DNA of 64,000 nt from Chytridium lagenaria (taxonomy: Eukaryota; Chytridiomycota; Chytridiomycetes; Chytridiales; Chytridiaceae). The position numbers were made by a program, and so were the translations under genes. This document shows, piece after piece, positions 34,366-45,670 of this stretch. The stretch spans positions 53,300-117,299 of the forward strand of contig JAHLKC010000129.1 of assembly GCA_025449115.1 (NCBI GenBank). Reading direction: 5' to 3'. The notes under the pieces were generated by a model that made no database searches, was not told the origin of the DNA, and worked only from the letters and a program-made list of their open reading frames with translations. Position 1 is the stretch's first letter, and the number at the start of each line of letters is the position of its first letter.

Positions 34366-37300
34366 ATGTCTCAATCCCACACGCCTGCTGTTTTAAACAG
34401 CCCTATGAACAGACCAGGTCAACTGCAGGTTACATCTCCCCAGTCATCCACGGTCGTCTCCCCTAAAGCAACTCCTCGACCAGCGATCGACTTTAGCGAT
34501 TGGGATTCCAAAACGTCTGCACTGCTTTCGGAAGCTCAAAAGGATAGCATCATGCGTCTTGCTGAGCTCTATACAGATCATGTCCCATTTCCCAACGATC
34601 TGGTTAGTTTAAACAAAAGTTTCAGTATATATCTACGTAAAGCCCTACAAAAATCGCCTACAACTAATGCATACAAAAAACAGTTTCCGGAAGAACTTGA
34701 CGAAAAACCTTCAACACCTTATGCAGAGTCTACAATACCCAATACACTCCCGATCGCTGCCTCTGCTGCCGAAAAGTCTACATCCAATACCAAATCCCCT
34801 CTAGACCTTTCCGAACCGATCCATTCTACCCAGGATTTCCTTGCATGGTTTGCAGACATTGAAGCAGAGATGGAGCATTCGCAGGAGGACGTTTACCGAA
34901 CGCATCTGCAGATGCTCTCAGAGTACCTTGCCAGATGTGATAGCATCATGGGAGAGATTGAAACGACCGAGAAGTTACTGGGATTGCAGACGAAAAGCTA
35001 CGACTTTGTGTCATCGCGGACGAGTAGCTTGAAGGAGGCCTGTGAGTCGTTACTTGAAGAGCAGGAGGCATTAGGGAAGCTTGCGGATGAAATTAGGGAA
35101 AGGCTTAAGGTGTTTGACCTTCTGGAGCCGGCAGTGAAAATGCTCTCTGCAGGCGGAGATGGAGTCTGCTTGCAGGAAGGATTCCCAGAGATGCTTTCAA
35201 ATTTAGACGGAGCTTTAGATTTTGTTTCCGAACATGTAAGATCACGCGTCTGTTTAATTGACGTGATATCTTACTGTGCTTTGTTAGCTGCGGTACAAGG
35301 ATTCAGAACTGTATATGATGAAGTTCCGGCAGTGTATGACGAGAGGCCTCACATTGATCAAGATGCATTTTGTAGGATCTATGAGAAATCTGGTGGTCGA
35401 TATTCAGCAACGAATTTCGGACCGTCAGCAGAGCTCTAGCACCGGAGACGTGCTTGCGAAAGGCCTTCAGACCTCTTTGTTTTACATGAAATTCAAGGCA
35501 CTCGCCACAACTCTTAGACCACTGATTCAAGAAATAGAAAAGAGGTGCGATGGACATCGGGAATATTTGGGACTTCTCGGTGAATGTACAGGCAGTTTTT
35601 TCGCGGCACGCAAAGCGTTGCTTGGGCCGATAATTTTAACGGAAATCATGAGCATTGCGGAGGGAAAGGATATGCTTGCTATAGTAAGTCTCCCCCCCAA
35701 AAAGCGTGTTATCTAATACATTCTTTCTAGGCCAAAGACGGTGCTGCCTACGTATTGAATGTCTGCACCGATGAATGTGCGCTTTTCTACCAGTTCTTCA
35801 GTCTTGGTCAGGACGATTTTGGGTAGAGCATTTATACACCAGCACCTCTAATCAGATTTCAGTCGGTACCTGGAGACCTTATGCTCGGCACTTTATGATC
35901 ATCTTCGCCCCTTAATACTTCGTGAACCTCACATCAATATGCTCACGGAGTTATGTAGAACACTTCAAATCCACTTGGAAGCCGTTGATTCTTTAGGCGG
36001 CATATCTAACCCCGAAATCATTGATGATGTTCCCATTCTGAACTTGCCACCATCTTTAACGGACGTTGCCCCAGGATCTTCCTTCTCGTCGACTGAGCAG
36101 CTCGATTGGAAAGCATCGAACTTTGACTCTGCTTCAGCAAAGGTCGCAGTTGAAAAGATTTTACAGGACGCTCAGGAACGGCTCGCTTTTCGATCACAGG
36201 GTTTCATCCGGTCCGAAATTGAGGGTTTTAAACCAACTGATAGGGAGCTTGAGGTTTTTGCGCGGTCTGAAAAACGTTAGTCTGTCTTACTTTAATACTA
36301 TTTGAAAATCTAATCTCCTTCTGGTTAGTCCCCCAACCAAACGTATTGGCACAACCCAACATGGTTCCGGATATGGCTTCGTCTCAAGCTTCCGCGGCTT
36401 TCTTAGCTGAAACTGAGGAGGGAGCATCAACAGAAAGCGATCCATTCAGTCAGCATCTTGCTTTCGGAAAGATTGTGTACGGTAGCGGAGAATGGTATCC
36501 TACTCTGCAGAAAACTCTATATATTTTTGGGCAAAATGTATAGAGCCCTTCCGGTAGGGTATCACTCGATTCTATCGACTAAATAAAACAGGGCGTTATT
36601 TTTGAGGATCTCTCTCAGGAAGCAATATCGCTTTGCTTAAAGAGCTTACTCTCAGCGACGGAAGTAATTGAAAAAAAGACGGTAGGAAATTTAGAGAGTT
36701 TGTACGTATTAAGACTTATTGCAGACTAAAATCGACGGGCAGTTTTTCCTTATCAAGAATTTGCTGATGCTCAGAGAGCAGATCGCACCTTTTGACTCAA
36801 ACTTTGTAAGAAGAGAAGAGCTTCTCGATTTCAGCAATATGCAAGGTAAAAAGGGAGAGGATTTTCCTGACTTAATACTTAATAGAAACTGTAAACGCTA
36901 TCCTTCAAAGCGGATGGGATTTCTCCAAAATCGCCTCTATCGGCCTCGGCTTTGTTTCCAACCCCGTCGTCGTCCCTCGTGTTATTGAGACATTTACCGA
37001 TGCTCGGCGTGCTGTCTCAGATGAGCTTCGGAAAGTTTGTGAGGCAATGATTCTTGAAACCGCTAAAGGCGCTATGGAGCCTGTGGCGTCTTTCATGATC
37101 AAAGCTACGGCGTTTAAGCTTAAGCAGGAACGTGAAACACGTCAAGCACATAGTGCACGAGGATCAGAGCGGTTGGGAATGCAGAGCTTTGCCAGCCCGC
37201 AAAACTGTGTCGCGGTGTCGGAGGCATTAAAAGAAACTTTAAAGGAAAAAGTGGGACTTTCAGTCAAGAAGATGAAGGATTATATTGGTGAACCTAAGAC

Positions 37301-37535
37301 AGAGGACGTTCTCATCTATCATGTTAAGGTGAGGGATTTCTAGCTCAGCTTGTTCTCTAACATATTCTTGCTGCAGACGAACGTTGTAGAGACGTATACT
37401 GTTTTCTATAATACTGTGACAGGAGAGCACGATCATCGTGTAATTCAGGGATTTATGAGTATTAAGGATGTATCTAGCCTTGTGGACGAGGCATGTGCAC
37501 TGCGAACTTCGGTGACATCTCCACAAAATACATGA
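34366..37535 (+). CDS. COG3: Conserved oligomeric Golgi complex subunit 3
   Basis: COG3 (Sec34) is a subunit of the COG tethering complex, which guides retrograde vesicles within the Golgi. The ATG at 34366 opens [20 protein letters not shown]. The Sec34-like N-terminal block is clear: [60 protein letters not shown], then [20 protein letters not shown]. Later exons carry [36 protein letters not shown]-like sequence near 35870 and, at the end, [20 protein letters not shown]. Introns are short, and exons join without frame correction in the parts I checked (34602/34684, 35236/35288, 36844/36887). In this respect COG3 differs from genes in the first 24 kb. It lies 142 bp downstream of ILV1 on the same strand. 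Confidence 0.88.
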
Positions 37536-38816
37536 ACAATGATGACCAAAACAAAATGAAACTGTTGAGATTTGAAGCGAGAAAACTTAAAATTGATATA
37601 TTCAAAGCTTCTGAGAACAATACAAGCGAGTTACTTGTATACATGTAGCAAAGAGAAAAAATAGATCTTTCCAGCCATCACGTATGCAACACTTAAAAAT
37701 TAATCAAGACGTGCTCACAAAGACGTTTCTTCTTGTAACTTCACGAATCTAATTTGGGTCATGTTCCCAGCGCTTCAAACCCAAACTTGCTCGGAAAGCT
37801 CGAAATTGTGGTCTACTCAAACTCCTTGTGAGTATGGCATATACTATGCAGATTTCAGCTACGGAAAAATAGCAAGATTGCGCCAAATACCTGCTGCTGG
37901 CGCAAACTTGATAAGCCTGGCTCCACCCGCGGGAATTTAACGTCCTGTGAATTAAAAGGTGAAAGAGAAGGAGATGGGTCTTGGAGACCGAACAATCCCG
38001 CCGCCAGAGAAACATTCACACAAAGGGACAGGAGAGAGTGTGGGTTAGGGGAGGGATGGGAGGTTAATGGGACTGGTGATAGGAGGAGAGAAGTTAATCA
38101 TTAACTTTTGTTTCTACATACCTACTATGTTTTTACTCTTTGTACTTTTCCCTTTTCCTCGCTTCCTCTTATCCAGAGCGCACAGCATCGCATGCAGATA
38201 TCTACCACAGCTTTGTCGGAAGATATCTTGCAACACTAGGTGGGTCCAACGCTACTCTTGTCACCTTCCAAGAATTTGAACATGATGGGAGCTTTTCATA
38301 CTGCGCCCAGTAGTGACGACTCTTACACGTTTTCAGCACACGTCCCAACCAGCTGCAATTTGACGCCGTCATGAAGCTCGGTCCCGTTACCATCCGTTCC
38401 CAATGACTATAAATCTTCTAATAGCTGAATAAAACATGCATATCGCCATGATAAAAATCGTTGACGTAGATGATGAGGTCTGGAGAAGGGGGCCTTCATG
38501 ACGGCGTCAAATTGCAGCTGGGTGGGTGTGTTTAAAACGTGTAAGAGTCGCCACTACTGGGCGCATGGACGCTCCCATCATGTTCAAGTTCTTTAAAGCC
38601 ATCTTGACAAGGGTTGCGTTCGACAATGTCCATGCGTCATCTTATAGTACCCGTATCGAGGCATCTTGCACACCAATTTGACGGGAACACAGAATCCAGC
38701 GCGTTCATATATAAGGTTCACTGTTTATAAAAAGCGCAATCAAGACGTGGACTCTGGGCATATACTAGCTAGCCATTCCCACTTTAACTGCATTTCAGTG
38801 CAAGATCCACTTCACC
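37536..38816. other. Intergenic region with a large inverted repeat
   Basis: No supported gene. The notable content is the inverted repeat listed next. Open frames within it are interrupted by stops. Confidence 0.55.
38239..38634. repeat. Imperfect inverted repeat, arms about 135 bp
   Basis: The left arm (38239-38374) contains GAACATGATGGGAGC, GCGCCCAGTAGTG, GACTCTTACACGTTTT and CAGCTGCAATTTGACGCCGT. The right arm (38497-38634) carries their reverse complements in mirrored order, including ACGGCGTCAAATTGCAGCTG and GCTCCCATCATGTTCAAGTT. Arms differ at perhaps 15-20 percent of positions and are separated by about 120 bp. It may be a foldback element or an inverted duplicate of a gene fragment. 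Confidence 0.85.
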
Positions 38817-39492
38817 ATGAGCCTCTTCTCAGATCCCAAGTGCAGCATTCCTCTCCTCCCTGATAACACACCAACGAATGCATCCTCATGGATAAACCTG
38901 CCTACGCAACGACCGGCAAAGGGCTTGGCGTCTTTTCTTTCGCCTGCAGTACCGACGAGATTAAGTTCAACGGATGCACCAACGTCACTGGGCAGTGGCT
39001 CAACCGCCGACGGGTCCCCAACAGCGGCACTCAGCTCAAGTACTCGTTGAAAGGTCTCGTGCTCATCATCTCAATGATTCTTGCCTTTATGGGTACCGCA
39101 AACGCCGTCACATTCAAGTACGATGTCCACGTCGATAAAGGTACCGCAAACGCCGTCACATTCAAGTACGATGTCCACGTCGACAACCCAAGATGCGCTT
39201 CTGCCTCCACAACATAAATGCGGACTTCTGGAACTACAGCACGGGCTCACCGACGTTGGAGTCAAGGCTCTGAAGTTGGATGGCATTATCCCAGCAGGTA
39301 TGGCGGGTTCCTTGGCGGCTATGGGCTTCTTTAACGCGCGCGGTCGTAAAAGTTATAGTCTGCGGATTAACGAATAAGATTTCCGCGCTTCGCCCAGATT
39401 GCGCTGAATATCATGATCGTGAGATCAACTACACCTCTGTGCCATACGAGTGCAAGGACAGCATGAAAAACGTTACCTTTATCGACTTTTGA
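38817..39492 (+). CDS. Hypothetical membrane/extracellular protein, frame-broken
   Basis: Starts MSLFSDPKCSIPLLPDNTPT, then after a one-base shift reads AYATTGKGLGVFSFACSTDE and CTNVTGQWLNRRRVPNSGTQ. A membrane helix follows (LKGLVLIISMILAFMGTANA). A 48-bp tandem duplication repeats GTANAVTFKYDVHVD. Later pieces read RFCLHNINADFWNYSTGSPT and AGMAGSLAAMGFFNARGRKS, then YTSVPYECKDSMKNVTFIDF to a stop near 39490. At least three frame changes are needed, so it is either error-broken or decaying. I do not recognise the family. The copia element is inserted about 155 bp beyond its end. Confidence 0.4.
39085..39186 (+). repeat. 48-bp tandem duplication
   Basis: GGTACCGCAAACGCCGTCAC through GATGTCCACGTCGA occurs twice in tandem, starting near 39092 and 39140, adding 16 codons to the hypothetical membrane protein. 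Confidence 0.9.
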
Positions 39493-39642
39493 GTCGACTT
39501 TGCATTTTTGCTCTTCGTCCTCTACCTTACTATGCTTACGAATCTCTTCATCTGTACCCTCTTTCCGTCATCTTCATCAAAATCCCTCATCCTTTGCTCA
39601 TCTTTCCGGCCACCTGCTGCATTCCATCCCTTGCCAAGATCC

Positions 39643-39647
39643 TCCTC
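39643..39647. other. Target site duplication TCCTC (left)
   Basis: The five bases directly before the left LTR equal the five directly after the right LTR. Five base pairs is the usual copia integrase stagger. Confidence 0.93.
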
Positions 39648-40494
39648 TGTTAACGTTTAGAGAGAATGCGCGATAGATATTGCAGAGAGTACAGGATTGA
39701 ACTGATACTTCCACTTGGAGGGGGAAAGTGATCCCTTTTTATAGTCATTTTCAATAAAAGTCCTCTGGGAACTTAAAGTGCACTTCTCACTCAGATGCTG
39801 AGAATTGATGGGATGTTTCCATATAACGCCTTTTGGTGGCGCTTCTCAGCTTCTCTTGCTTCTCACGGTGGCTGTGACATATGCTGACATATGTCCTTAC
39901 ACATGATAAACATGTGTAAGAGCCCGGGGGTCTGCCGCAGGGTCTATCCCAGGGTGCGGTAGACACCGGAGAGACGCCCCAGGGTTCAGGACCCTGGGGA
40001 GGTGATTCAGGGTGCTTGGAGCGACGTCCCCAGGGTGCAGGACCCCAGGGTGCAGGACCCTGGGGAGCGGGACCCTGGGGAGCGGGACCCTGACGCGCTG
40101 ACCCAAGGGTGCGGGACCCTGGGGTGTAATGACGATAAGATGATAAAGTGTAAAGACCTTATGTGCGGAACATAATCACGCGTGCTCGGAGCTGAGATCT
40201 ATAGTATACATTCTCGTCGTCGAGTTAACTTGATCTATCGGCATTCCGCAACGTAGCAAAACTGCAACTCTTAGTCATTTGGCGTACCGCAATAACAAGT
40301 TGAGTTTTGCTACAGCGTTAAAGCTGATATGTGATCATGTTAAATACGAGTCAAACGTGAATATAGATCTATAACGTGCGACGTAAAGGTCGTCTCTCTG
40401 GTTCAGTCGGATGAACATGTTCGACGGATGAACATCATGAATCGCAAAGTAAGAGTTTATTGAATTGTTATAACGATACAACAGAGATTCAACA
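39648..40494 (-). repeat. 3' LTR of the copia element
   Basis: 847 bp beginning TGTTAACG on the plus strand and ending CAACA. The interior (about 39930-40135) has a GC-rich patchwork of repeated CAGGACCCTGGGG-type motifs able to form hairpins. The small open frame here is repeated identically in the other LTR and is not a gene. Confidence 0.97.
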
Positions 40495-40514
40495 CACCCC
40501 CGCAATTCAAGGAA

Positions 40515-43500
40515 CTATTGCTTTTCTGATGGCAGTGTGGTCAAGTCTCTGAATCGTCGCATACCAAGGCTGCGGACATGCCGTTGATGTGCTTCAGTAG
40601 GTAAAGACTTCGTTAAGACGTCAGCGACCATGTCTTCTGACCAGCAATAGGCGAGTTCGATGCGGCGTTCATCAATCTTGTCGTTGACAAATCTGTGTTT
40701 CACGTTCATGTGTTTGACACGTTGATGATGCATCGGATTTTTCGCTATAGCAATGGTTGAGTCGTTATCTTGATATATACGGGATACACCAGGATGTTGG
40801 ATTAAGGCTTCATCCATGAGACTTTGATACCATATCATCTCGCGGGTAGCTTCACTGAGTGCAATGAGCTCCGCTTCAGAAGATGATTGCGCAACAACCG
40901 TTTGCTTCTTGGACTGCCATGAAATGGCGCCGCCACCGAATAACACCACGTAACCGGTACGTGACTTAAAGTCATCTTCACATGCGTGACTGGCGTCTGC
41001 ATAACAAAGAGGTGCTTCTTCTATGTCCAAGATGGCGGTTCTACCTTCAGTGAGTTGTGTCATAGAAGACAACGCCGATTTTGAGTATAGTATACCATAG
41101 TCATGCGTGTCAAGTAAATAACGTAAAACTCGAACTAGTGCAACAAAGTCCCCAGCATTTGGGTTAGCTTGATATTGCCCTAGTTTACTGACGGTAAATG
41201 CCAGATCAGGTCTGGTCTTCTGCGCGAGATAGGAAATCTTTTGCAGGATTGAACGGAATTGATCGCGTTCGTTTTGCGATAACTCAGCTGCTGAATCATC
41301 GTGACACCAGTTGATGGTCATAGGAGTGGGTTTCGAGGTGATACCCGTATCCCATAATCCACAGGACTCTAATAAATGCTTGATATAGAATCGTTGGCAA
41401 ATAAACGTTCCTTCAACGGTGTGAATAACTTGGATTTTGGTCATCCAGTCAATAGGCCCTTTGGTTCCAACTTTGAATCGCTTGTCCACTCGATCAATGA
41501 AGGCGTGAATAAAGCTTACATTAACAGTAATGATAATGATATCATCCACATAAATGATTACGTGGATAAGAGTATTAGACTCTTTGTCATATTTGACGAA
41601 ATGACAGACATCAGCTCTATTGCGCGTAAAACCTTCATCTTTTACAAGCCAAAGACACAGTGTTATGTACCATTCTCGTCCGGATTGATGTAAACCATAG
41701 ATGGCCTGATTCAATCGACAGACAATCATAGCACCGTCAGCTGCGAACTTTTCAAAACCATGTGGCATCACCAAATAATTCAGATCGTGGAGAGTTCCAA
41801 AGAGGTATGCGCCAGTAATATCTATCTGATAGATAAGAAGGCATAGAATCGCACTCCAGCAAGTGAAAAACCGAATAGTATTAGCGTTTGCGACAGGCGA
41901 AAACACTTCGGTATATTCTTTGCCTGGAATTTGACTGAAACCTCGAGCAACCCAACGGGCCTTATAACGGATAAGGTTACCGTCTTGATCGAACTTATGA
42001 TCTAAAACCCATCTTCCATCAATTAGATGAGCACCTTTCGGAAAAGGTACTTCATCCCACGTCCCACGTCGCTTAAGTTCGTTGTATTCCTTCAACATTG
42101 CCGCGTACCAAAATGGTGCTTCACCTGGCCGTGACATAGCTTCTTCAACGGATGAAGGTAAAGGAAGAACTTGTGACATAGGGATTTTCTGAGGAGGAGT
42201 TGAACTCGGAGCTGGTTCAGGGAAAACAATCTTTGGTTTGATGACTTTACTGCGTGCAGCTCGGTCGCCTGGATCACCTCGGAAGGTAACGCCAGGAGTA
42301 CGAGACCATTCGGGAGCAGGTGCACGTGATCTGGTTCGTCTTGATAGTGGTGCATCCTCAGGAGGTGCAACAAGTACAACGGGAGGTACTACAAGCGTGA
42401 TTTCATCGTCAAAGTTTATAGGGAAAGTGACGAAAGGAATCGGGTCCTCTTCTTCGGAGTCACTATCATCATTTGGGATAAGTACTTCCGAAGTAATATC
42501 CTCAGGAATGACTTCCTCTTCTGTTTCAATTGGTATTTCGTCAAAGGAAAATGTCGAAACAGGATAAGTTGATAGTAGATCATCAAGGACTGATTTCGAT
42601 GGGCTGTTTCCGGGGAATACACCATCGTGAAAGTATACATGATAGTAGGGACGTATCGTACCCGTTCGGTAATTGTAAGCTTTCACTACTTTAAGCGACT
42701 GTCCTTCATATCCCAAAAATAACCCGAGTTCGGATTTGTCGCGGGTATGTAGCGCACGCCGCTGATCTGGATGCAAGTGTATGCTGATCAGGCAACCAAA
42801 CGATCTGATACGTGTCAAATCGGGTTTCTTGTCAGTAAACGACTGATGTGGTGTTCCTTTCAGAAAAGGGTGCCAAAGCGTGTTCTTAACAAGGGCGCTA
42901 TACAGGAGTGCATGAGAGTAGAAAATATCAGGAAGCTTTGACTGAGTAAGCATACAGGATGCCATCACTTTGAGGCTTCTGATAGTCCGTTCAACCAAAC
43001 CATTGAGCTCCTTAGTGTAAGGTGGTGATGGTGAGATTGTGATCGGCGGAAGTTTTTCCGTGCAGAACTTCTGGAAGTCTGTAGACGTAGCAATTTCGCC
43101 TGTGTCAGATCTGAATTCCGCGACGCGGAGTCCGGTTTCATTTTCCAACTGCATTATGGTCGAAATGGTCATGCTAGCAGATTGTCCTTTGTCGCGAACA
43201 AAGCGTATGGTAATCCATCGGGTACCTTCGTCGACGAATGGTAACCAGTACTTCAACCCTTTTTCATTTTGGCAAGGTAAAGGTACAGTATCGGTATGGA
43301 TTCTATAGAGTTTTCGGCGGACCGATTGGGATGAAGAACCTATGGGCCGTTGGACTATCTTATTTTGGGCACAGATAAGACAGTTCTCAAGGATAGACTC
43401 ATTCAATAAAGAAATAACAGACGGGTCTGATAATAACTTTTTATTTACTGTGATGCAATCTACATGAGTCATCGTTTGGATAAGAATCCGTGGATGAACA

Positions 43501-44159
43501 TGACCAAATCGCTTATGCAGCATAACGATTTCCTTTATGGTCATGTCTGCATTTTTGCCTAGAAATGCAGCTGTAGAAAGACGATTAGATTGGGCGTTAC
43601 TAATCGAGTTTGATGAACTTACTTCGGAAAGTGAGTCCAAAACCATGTCGTGGTTGTCTGCAGGAGCGGATCCTTCAACCAGAGGTTCATCTCCAAGAGC
43701 GGTGCGTAACCAGGTATCCCACTCGTCGCCGAGGAGGGTTGCTTCATCAGTCGGAACCAATAATGCGGATGTAACGTGATTAGCCTCATTATCACCATCC
43801 GTAATCTCCATTAGCTTTGGTGCTGTGTCTACTGTAGTAAGGAGGTGATAAAGGTCACCGACACGACGGCCAATAGTGATTGTTCGACCTTCTTGATGGA
43901 TATAGAGATATACCTCATCAGCCGAAAAGACGACTAAGTCTTGTGTGCCCTCAATCATGCCCAATACCGAACACAGAGGCTCAGTAAGATCAGGGACGTA
44001 CAGAACATGTTTGATCAAACGGAAATGATCGCCGAATTTGTACATAACATCTCCATATCCTTTGACCGGTACAGAACGGTCATCAGCGAGGTGGACAGTG
44101 CCTTCCTCACCTGGAGCTAGGAGGATAAGATTGTCGAACAGATCGGCAATAGGAGACAT
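40515..44159 (-). CDS. pol: Copia Pol: protease remainder, integrase, reverse transcriptase, RNase H
   Basis: One uninterrupted 1214-codon frame. After the protease remainder come the pre-integrase zinc region (HKRFGHVHPRILIQTMTH and CLICAQNK), the integrase core with its D,D,E residues (YRIHTDTVPL, FRSDTGEIATS, NGLVERTIRSL), then the copia reverse transcriptase (RYKARWVARGFSQIPGKEYT, QIDITGAYLFGTL, the catalytic IIYVDDIIII). Type I RNase H follows (CYADASHACEDDFKSRTGYV, QSSSEAELIALSEATREMIW, HMNVKHRFVNDKI, and the closing VADVLTKSLPTEAH). An intact long frame plus near-identical LTRs suggests a potentially active family. Activity is inference. Confidence 0.96.
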   Translation of the reverse strand: MSPIADLFDNLILLAPGEEGTVHLADDRSVPVKGYGDVMYKFGDHFRLIKHVLYVPDLTEPLCSVLGMIEGTQDLVVFSADEVYLYIHQEGRTITIGRRVGDLYHLLTTVDTAPKLMEITDGDNEANHVTSALLVPTDEATLLGDEWDTWLRTALGDEPLVEGSAPADNHDMVLDSLSEVSSSNSISNAQSNRLSTAAFLGKNADMTIKEIVMLHKRFGHVHPRILIQTMTHVDCITVNKKLLSDPSVISLLNESILENCLICAQNKIVQRPIGSSSQSVRRKLYRIHTDTVPLPCQNEKGLKYWLPFVDEGTRWITIRFVRDKGQSASMTISTIMQLENETGLRVAEFRSDTGEIATSTDFQKFCTEKLPPITISPSPPYTKELNGLVERTIRSLKVMASCMLTQSKLPDIFYSHALLYSALVKNTLWHPFLKGTPHQSFTDKKPDLTRIRSFGCLISIHLHPDQRRALHTRDKSELGLFLGYEGQSLKVVKAYNYRTGTIRPYYHVYFHDGVFPGNSPSKSVLDDLLSTYPVSTFSFDEIPIETEEEVIPEDITSEVLIPNDDSDSEEEDPIPFVTFPINFDDEITLVVPPVVLVAPPEDAPLSRRTRSRAPAPEWSRTPGVTFRGDPGDRAARSKVIKPKIVFPEPAPSSTPPQKIPMSQVLPLPSSVEEAMSRPGEAPFWYAAMLKEYNELKRRGTWDEVPFPKGAHLIDGRWVLDHKFDQDGNLIRYKARWVARGFSQIPGKEYTEVFSPVANANTIRFFTCWSAILCLLIYQIDITGAYLFGTLHDLNYLVMPHGFEKFAADGAMIVCRLNQAIYGLHQSGREWYITLCLWLVKDEGFTRNRADVCHFVKYDKESNTLIHVIIYVDDIIIITVNVSFIHAFIDRVDKRFKVGTKGPIDWMTKIQVIHTVEGTFICQRFYIKHLLESCGLWDTGITSKPTPMTINWCHDDSAAELSQNERDQFRSILQKISYLAQKTRPDLAFTVSKLGQYQANPNAGDFVALVRVLRYLLDTHDYGILYSKSALSSMTQLTEGRTAILDIEEAPLCYADASHACEDDFKSRTGYVVLFGGGAISWQSKKQTVVAQSSSEAELIALSEATREMIWYQSLMDEALIQHPGVSRIYQDNDSTIAIAKNPMHHQRVKHMNVKHRFVNDKIDERRIELAYCWSEDMVADVLTKSLPTEAHQRHVRSLGMRRFRDLTTLPSEKQ

Positions 44160-45647
44160 CCAGCAGAAGCTCCAGAATCAACAAGACCACCGAGTTTGAT
44201 GTGAACTGCTGAATGAGCTCGGAAGCGTTCAACAATCGTCTCGTTAAGTTCACAAGTAACTGTCGGAACAGTCTGACGAGGAACTATAGCAGCATTTGCA
44301 CGAAGATGCTTTCTCACGATAGAGGAAATATCATTCTGAGTCAGCGGGATCTCCACGCAATTAGCTTTCCCGGAGGCTTTCTGTTTTGAAGAAGTCGGAA
44401 CCTCCTTAGTGTCAGCTTCACTATCGACATCCATGGCTTCGGAGGCCGCAGATGCTTTGCCGGAGGCTCGGTAAGCCTTAGCCTGCTCATCAAGTATGGC
44501 CTTCAAAGTCGGGCAGTCAGATGCCTTATGACCTTTCTGGCACACCGTGCACTTGGTGCTTGCCGTTGGCGTCTTATGAGTCTTCCTCTTCTTGACGCCA
44601 CCCTCAGCTGTCTTGGACTGCTTCTGGGCGCGGCATTCAGAGTCGTCGTGCATACAGTCGCCGTGGATCTTGCAGTGCTTTGAGACCTTTGGAGTCGACG
44701 ATTTCTTCTTGTTGGCGTCAGCCTTAGAAGATTTCGCCTTTGCTGCTCTAGCATGCAAACACATGGTTCTCAGAGAGCGATGCGTTGGCGCGGAGTTGCT
44801 TGAGCGCGGTCTGAATCTTGGTACGGAACCGATTCACACCTTGAGCATAGAAGTCCTCGGGAGGATTGTCGCCAGGAGCGACAGTGGGAAGGAACGACGA
44901 CGAACCTCCATCGTTGACGGCAACGGAAATACCAGTAAACTCAGGGACTGCCGGACAGTTATGAGTAAACTTGGCGACCAAGAGATCAAGAATCTGCCTG
45001 CGATCGGAATCGTTAGGATAGATCCTCTGATGAGCATCAACAAGGTCAAGGATCTGATCAATATAGCGGATAATATCGGTCATAGTAGCAGTGGGACCAA
45101 CCCTGAGGTGACCCCACTTGATGTTCCACTGCTGGCCGGCCTGACCGTCAAGATTACCAACAGTGTAAAGCGCACGGAGCGCAGCGACCTGCTCGGAAGC
45201 GTTAGTCAAGTGTTCAACTCTTTTTCGATCGGAATCGGGAAAACACTCATCAAGGATGGATTTAGCAATCTCGTTCTGCTTGATGTGCTTCTCTCGACGG
45301 AGGAGATCAGCCTGGTACCGGTTGCGTTCATGGTTGAACACCGTGTACCGTGCATTCCATGAGTTAAGCTCCACCTTGAAGCGTTCCGTCTGAGCGGTGT
45401 AGATGGCGACCTCGTCGGGAGCAGCACCAGGAGCGAGAGCATTCACGAGTGCCGGAGGAGGGCCAGGATCTTGGGTCACAGGAGCGAGAGGAATGGCCGG
45501 AACCACAGTGCCAGCGTCGTAGAGATGCTCAACACCTCGAGCCTGAGCGTAGATCTTGACCTTCCGAACTTGCTCGTCGAATTCAACCACAGTAGTGCCA
45601 ATGAACTTGGAGGGCCGCAGAGAGGTGGAGGAGGTAGTGTCAGCCAT
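44160..45647 (-). CDS. gag: Copia Gag with zinc knuckle and start of protease (frame-broken)
   Basis: Starts at 45647 (MADTTSSTSLRPSKFIGTTV). A capsid-like helical region of about 290 residues runs to 44750, where the frame ends. The reading continues one frame over (+1) from about 44769 with a basic linker (KAKSSKADANKKKSSTPK). A knuckle of form CX2CX3GHX4C (CTVCQKGHKASDC, about 44550-44510) and the protease entry GGLVDSGASAG follow. At the protease active site (about 44160) a second shift leads into the long pol frame. A +1 shift between capsid and nucleocapsid could be real recoding or two lost bases. The second shift is most simply one missing A (GGAATG to GGATG). Confidence 0.85.
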
Positions 45648-45670
45648 AATAACAGTATGTAGCAGTTTTG

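Noticed and set aside
39897..40106. 69-residue frame in the LTR, repeated at 45920-46129
   Set aside because: An identical frame in both LTRs, made of GC-rich repeat sequence. It is part of the LTR and shows no protein-like composition.
44592..45362. 256-residue plus-strand frame antisense to copia gag
   Set aside because: Shadow of the gag frame. The minus strand carries the recognised zinc knuckle and the start codon next to the LTR.
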